9,961 nucleotides of DNA from Candidatus Omnitrophota bacterium (lineage in GTDB: Bacteria; Omnitrophota; Gorgyraeia; Duberdicusellales; 4484-171): the NCBI GenBank assembly GCA_028710385.1, contig JAQTUC010000055.1, forward strand, positions 1 through 9,961. The letters run 5' to 3'. Shown piece by piece: positions 6,986 to 9,961 of the stretch (the first letter of the stretch is position 1; each line of letters starts with the position of its first letter). Below the pieces are notes generated by a model, which was not told where the DNA came from, made no database searches, and saw only the letters and a program-made list of their open reading frames with translations. The translations under genes and the position numbers were made by a program.

Positions 6986-7519
6986 CTATTTTGCGAGATT
7001 TTTGACAATTTTAAGTATTCTATCTTCAAGATGCTGGGCTTGCCATATAAGTTCAATTATTTCCCTGACCGCGCCCTTCCCCCCGCCCCTTTTGGTAACG
7101 TAAGAAGCATATTTTTTAACTGCTTTTGGAGCATCTGAAACAGTAGCAGGCACTCCTATGCGTTCCATGAGCCCGACATCTATAAGGTCATCGCCGACAA
7201 AACAGATATCTTTTGGTTTCACTTTGTATTTAGCGCAAATTGAGGCAAGAACGCTTTCTTTGGGCAGCACCCCTGCGATAACCTCGCTAACGCGCATATC
7301 TTTTGCGCGCCTATGCACAACAGCAGAATCCCTTGCCGTCAAAAGGATTGTTTTTATCCCGGCTTTTCCCAAAAGAGAAACCCCCAGGCCGTCCTGGACA
7401 TTGAAAACCTTAAACTCCCTGCCTTTGTCGTCGTAAATTATTTCTCCGCGGGTAAGCACGCCGTCTACGTCCAGTATCAATAATTTAACATTTTTAAAAA
7501 GGTTGTTTTTGTAATTCAT
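6986..7519 (-). CDS. kdsC: 3-deoxy-D-manno-octulosonate-8-phosphate phosphatase KdsC
   Basis: KdsC hydrolyses Kdo-8-phosphate to Kdo and phosphate, the step before CMP activation, in the cytoplasm. It is a 177-residue HAD-superfamily phosphatase of the small, capless C0 type that works as a tetramer. Motif I is LDVDGVLT (nucleophile D17, acid/base D19), motif II T61 in LLTARDS, motif III K87 in LPKESVL, and motif IV GDDLIDVG (D110, D111). The family's C-terminal part SDAPKAVKKYASYVT...RGGGKGAVREI is present. I chose ATG 7517-7519, which matches family length. A TTG at 7565-7567 is also in frame but would add 16 unrelated residues. No good ribosome site is visible before the ATG, and it lies 28 bases after the kdsD stop. 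Confidence 0.94.
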   Translation of the reverse strand: MNYKNNLFKNVKLLILDVDGVLTRGEIIYDDKGREFKVFNVQDGLGVSLLGKAGIKTILLTARDSAVVHRRAKDMRVSEVIAGVLPKESVLASICAKYKVKPKDICFVGDDLIDVGLMERIGVPATVSDAPKAVKKYASYVTKRGGGKGAVREIIELIWQAQHLEDRILKIVKNLAK

Positions 7520-7547
7520 TTGCAGATTTTTTGGAAATTTAAACCTG

Positions 7548-8528
7548 TTACAATATTCCTGCGGCAATTAAATCCTGAACGTCCAACATTCCGACCGGGC
7601 AGTAATTTTTATCAACCACAGGCACTTCGTCAATCTTTTTCCCTTCCAGCACCTTAAGCGCCTGGGAAGCCAAATCATCATCCTTAACCACTACCGGGCC
7701 TTTTGTCATTACGTCTTTTACTTTTTTTCTAAGCAAATTCGGATAACGTTCAAGATTTCTCCTTAAGTCCCCGTCAGTAAATATGCCAACCAGCTTTTTT
7801 GAAGCATCAACAACAGAAGCAGCGCCTGCGTGCGCAGAAGTTATCTTAACCAAAACATCTTTAACCAGCATATCCTGGCCCACAACGGGGTTAAACCGTT
7901 TTTTTCTCATAATGTCCTTAACCCTGAGAAGAAGCTTTCTCCCAAGCGAGCCGCGCGGATGGAAAAAAGCAAAATCCTTTTCTTCAAAGCCTTTTATTTT
8001 CTGAAGTGTAACAGAAACAGCGTCGCACGCAGCTAACATAGCCGTGGTTGAGGTTGTGGGGGCCAGGCCCAGCGGACATGCCTCTTTATTTATTTTCACA
8101 TTTATAAATCCGTCAACATAACGGCTTAAGCTTGAGCGCAAATTGCCGGTGATTGCAATTATTTTTGCTCCTATCTGGCGTATGAAAGGAATGAGATTTT
8201 TAATTTCCTCTGTCTCTCCGCTGTATGACAGTACAACCACAACATCATTTTCCTCTATTCTTCCAAGGTCTCCATGCACAGCTTCTGCGGCATGCAGCCA
8301 AAAGCTGGAAGTTCCGGTTGAGGAAAGTGTCGCGGAAAATTTCTGGCCTATAATCCCCGCTTTACCCATTCCTGTTACAACTATTTTTCCTTTGCAGGCT
8401 GAAAGTATCCGTATGGCATTTAAAAAATTTTCATCCAGGCTGTCTTCAAGGCTTGCTATGCCTTCTGCTTCTATGGAAAGCACTTCCTTGGCCCAGCCTA
8501 TTATTTCCGCAGATTTAAATCTATCCAT
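7548..8528 (-). CDS. kdsD: Arabinose-5-phosphate isomerase, SIS plus two CBS domains (KdsD/KpsF/GutQ family)
   Basis: This enzyme interconverts D-ribulose-5-phosphate and D-arabinose-5-phosphate, supplying the sugar for Kdo synthesis. The 326-residue protein is full length. The SIS sugar-isomerase domain spans about 40-180, with VTGMGKAGIIGQKF (51-64, K56), EAVHGDLG (82-89, H85) and SYSGETEEI (101-109). The linker HPRGSLGRKLL starts at H190, matching the catalytic histidine of E. coli KdsD. CBS domain 1 covers about 204-262 (IFTDGDLRR) and CBS domain 2 about 271-326 (DEVPVVDKN, MLDVQDL). The family includes kdsD, gutQ and kpsF paralogues; position between kdsA and kdsC points to the LPS Kdo enzyme. 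ATG 8526-8528 has GGGAGG six bases upstream and overlaps the kdsA end by 8 bp. Confidence 0.95.
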   Translation of the reverse strand: MDRFKSAEIIGWAKEVLSIEAEGIASLEDSLDENFLNAIRILSACKGKIVVTGMGKAGIIGQKFSATLSSTGTSSFWLHAAEAVHGDLGRIEENDVVVVLSYSGETEEIKNLIPFIRQIGAKIIAITGNLRSSLSRYVDGFINVKINKEACPLGLAPTTSTTAMLAACDAVSVTLQKIKGFEEKDFAFFHPRGSLGRKLLLRVKDIMRKKRFNPVVGQDMLVKDVLVKITSAHAGAASVVDASKKLVGIFTDGDLRRNLERYPNLLRKKVKDVMTKGPVVVKDDDLASQALKVLEGKKIDEVPVVDKNYCPVGMLDVQDLIAAGIL

Positions 8529-9312
8529 TTAGCGCCTCCCGCACTTTCATTATTTTTGAAATAAGGTTGTCTAGCCTATGTATATCATATGATGTGTGTT
8601 TATCGGATAAAGCTTTTTTGGGGTCTGGATGGACTTCCATGAATAAACCGTCTATCCCGCAGGCAGCGCCTGCCAGGCTTAACGAATCTACAAATTCACT
8701 GTCTCCTCCGGAAATGCCTCCGGCGGCTGACGGCCTTTGCAGCGAGTGCGTTACGTCAAAAATTACAGGATAACCGATTTTTTTCATTATCGGAAACGCC
8801 CTGAAATCCACAACAAGGTTGTTGTAACCGAAAGAAGTTCCGCGTTCGGTAATCAGTATATTTTTATTTTTGCAGGACTCCACTTTTTCAACAATATATT
8901 TAACATCATCCGGGGCAAGGAACTGGCCTTTTTTTATATTTATTATTTTTTTTGTTTTCGCCGCTTCAACTATTAAGTCTGTCTGCCGGCACAAAAAAGC
9001 AGGTATCTGTATTACATCTAATGCGTCTTTTACGTATTTTATCTGGTGCCTGCAGTGAATGTCGCTTAATACAGGGACATTCAGGCGTTTTTTTATGTTT
9101 TCCAGCGCCTTTATTCCGGAGCTAAGCCCCGGGCCCCTGAAGGATTTCAGAGATGTCCTGTTGGCCTTGTCAAAGCTTGCCTTAAAAACAAACAATAACG
9201 GGTATTTCGCTGTTAAATCTTTAAGGTATGCGGCAATATCGTAAGCTTTACGCGTATTTTCTATCACGCACGGCCCGGCGATAAAAATAAATTTATTTTT
9301 ATATTCAATCAT
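8521..9312 (-). CDS. kdsA: 3-deoxy-8-phosphooctulonate synthase, metal-dependent type
   Basis: KdsA condenses arabinose-5-phosphate with phosphoenolpyruvate to Kdo-8-phosphate. The 263-residue protein is near the usual length and has the TIM-barrel family motifs: IAGPCVIEN (11-19), FKASFDKANRTS (43-54), FRGPGL (58-63), QIPAFLCRQTDL (102-113), ITERGTSFGYNN (154-165), DVTHSLQRP (186-194) and FMEVHPDP (224-231). C15, H189, E226 and D237 line up, at a constant offset of four, with the metal ligands C11, H185, E222 and D233 of the Aquifex aeolicus enzyme as I recall them, so this is the metal-dependent class; E. coli-type enzymes carry Asn in place of the Cys. The gene starts one base after the upstream DUF1846 stop, with only a weak GGTG ribosome site, suggesting coupled translation. 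Confidence 0.96.
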   Translation of the reverse strand: MIEYKNKFIFIAGPCVIENTRKAYDIAAYLKDLTAKYPLLFVFKASFDKANRTSLKSFRGPGLSSGIKALENIKKRLNVPVLSDIHCRHQIKYVKDALDVIQIPAFLCRQTDLIVEAAKTKKIINIKKGQFLAPDDVKYIVEKVESCKNKNILITERGTSFGYNNLVVDFRAFPIMKKIGYPVIFDVTHSLQRPSAAGGISGGDSEFVDSLSLAGAACGIDGLFMEVHPDPKKALSDKHTSYDIHRLDNLISKIMKVREALNG

Positions 9313-9313
9313 T

Positions 9314-9961
9314 TTACACCACGAAAAGGTTTTTACTGGAAAAATTAGGGTCAGCGGTTATGTTTAATCCAAGCCTGCGTAACCCAGCTTCGTCTCCCGG
9401 AGTTGGAATGTGCGTTAAATGTATTTCACAATTTTTCAATTCTTTAAGTTTCTCCATGGCAACTTGCGCAGCCGGATTTGCGGCAGCGCTTATAGAAAGC
9501 GCAATCATTGTTTCTTCAAGGTCTAAATTAACTGCTTTTTCATCAAGTGTGTTTTTCTTTAGATTCTGTATAGATTCAAGTATGTTTGGAGCCAGCAAGT
9601 GTATTTTGTCCGGTATTTCTGCAAGGAATTTTATGGCATTTAAAACAACGCTTGAAGCGGAATGCATAAGATTTGAATTTTTACCGGTAATTATTTTTCC
9701 GGATGAAAGCTCAATTGCTGCGCCGCAAAACACGCTTAGGTTGTTTTTATTTTTCTGCTGTGCATCCTGAGCGGCTTTTCGCGCAGGCTCAACTACTTTT
9801 CTGTTTTCAGGAGAAAGGCCGAATTCTTCCATAAGAAGCTCAATTCTCTGCACTGAATCTTTGTCGGCAAAACCCATAATGTATTCGCAGGTGTACCTGA
9901 AATACCTTCTTATGATTTCCTGTCTGGCTGCTTCCTGCACGATTGAGTCGTTAATAATGCC
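9314..9961 (-). CDS. DUF1846 (UPF0371) family protein, C-terminal part (5' end cut by window edge)
   Basis: The frame is open from the right edge to a TAA at 9314-9316, so 215 C-terminal residues are seen (GIINDSIVQEAARQEIIRRY at the edge). A GTG at 9938-9940 is internal, not the real start, because the in-frame residues before it continue the family sequence. Recognisable pieces are ARQEIIRRYFRYTCEY, LSPENRKVVEPAR, TGKNSNLMHSASSVVLNAIK (residues just before mid-fragment) and the C-terminal HIPTPGDEAGLRRLGLN, as recalled for the DUF1846/UPF0371 family, whose members are about 500 residues. No membrane segment or signal is visible. The biochemical function is not established as far as I know. 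It lies one base from kdsA, so the two are surely co-transcribed, but this does not show a role in Kdo synthesis. Confidence 0.85.
   Translation of the reverse strand, partial: GIINDSIVQEAARQEIIRRYFRYTCEYIMGFADKDSVQRIELLMEEFGLSPENRKVVEPARKAAQDAQQKNKNNLSVFCGAAIELSSGKIITGKNSNLMHSASSVVLNAIKFLAEIPDKIHLLAPNILESIQNLKKNTLDEKAVNLDLEETMIALSISAAANPAAQVAMEKLKELKNCEIHLTHIPTPGDEAGLRRLGLNITADPNFSSKNLFVV

Noticed and set aside
7520..7567. TTG start at 7565-7567 for kdsC
   Set aside because: It would add 16 residues not expected in the family and lies within the end of kdsD. The ATG at 7517-7519 gives the normal length, although its ribosome site is weak.
9314..9940. DUF1846 gene starting at GTG 9938-9940
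   Set aside because: The frame stays open to the window edge and the fragment matches only the C-terminal part of a family of about 500 residues, so the true start is outside the window.
1..9961. A defence, mobile or otherwise undescribed multi-gene system
   Set aside because: Nearly every gene matches a known housekeeping family, there are no repeats, integrase or transposase genes, and gene direction and spacing are uniform. Only the leftmost exported protein is poorly understood.

Overview
The window is a gene-dense stretch of a diderm (Gram-negative) bacterial chromosome. It holds eleven protein genes, all on the minus strand, so transcription runs from right to left in these coordinates. 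Gaps are 0-71 bp and several genes overlap, so the region looks like one long operon or two consecutive ones. No RNA gene, mobile element, CRISPR array or stretch over 300 bases without a gene was seen. The genes for Kdo synthesis and LPS export show an outer membrane with LPS. The moderately AT-rich sequence, the PPIase-less trigger factor and the fused LptC/LptA protein hint at an early-branching diderm phylum, perhaps Elusimicrobiota or Omnitrophota. That placement is a guess from style, not a sequence match.

Right part (9961 to 6986): the 3' portion of a DUF1846/UPF0371 gene enters from the right edge. It is followed directly by kdsA, kdsD and kdsC. KdsD makes arabinose-5-phosphate, KdsA condenses it with PEP to Kdo-8-phosphate, and KdsC removes the phosphate to give Kdo. 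The CMP-Kdo synthetase kdsB is not in the window.

Middle (6985 to 5558): a 71-bp gap holds a convincing sigma70-type promoter facing lptCA. The lptCA product appears to join LptC-like and LptA-like beta-jellyroll segments. lptB, the ATPase of the same LPS exporter, overlaps its end. Synthesis and export of the LPS core are thus encoded side by side.

Left part (5549 to 1): tig encodes a trigger factor that keeps the ribosome-binding domain and the helical C-terminal region but lacks the whole FKBP-type PPIase domain. clpP follows, but clpX, its usual next neighbour, does not. Instead come a class V aminotransferase and serA, which overlap by 8 bp and probably form the first two steps of serine synthesis. 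The last gene, cut by the left edge, encodes an exported protein. It has a UshA/5'-nucleotidase-like region that has lost its metal-binding motifs, a small cysteine-rich segment, and a thioredoxin-like domain with a CSYC site.

Most of the window is housekeeping. The items most worth a second look are the exported pseudo-nucleotidase/thioredoxin protein, the trimmed trigger factor and the LptC-LptA fusion.
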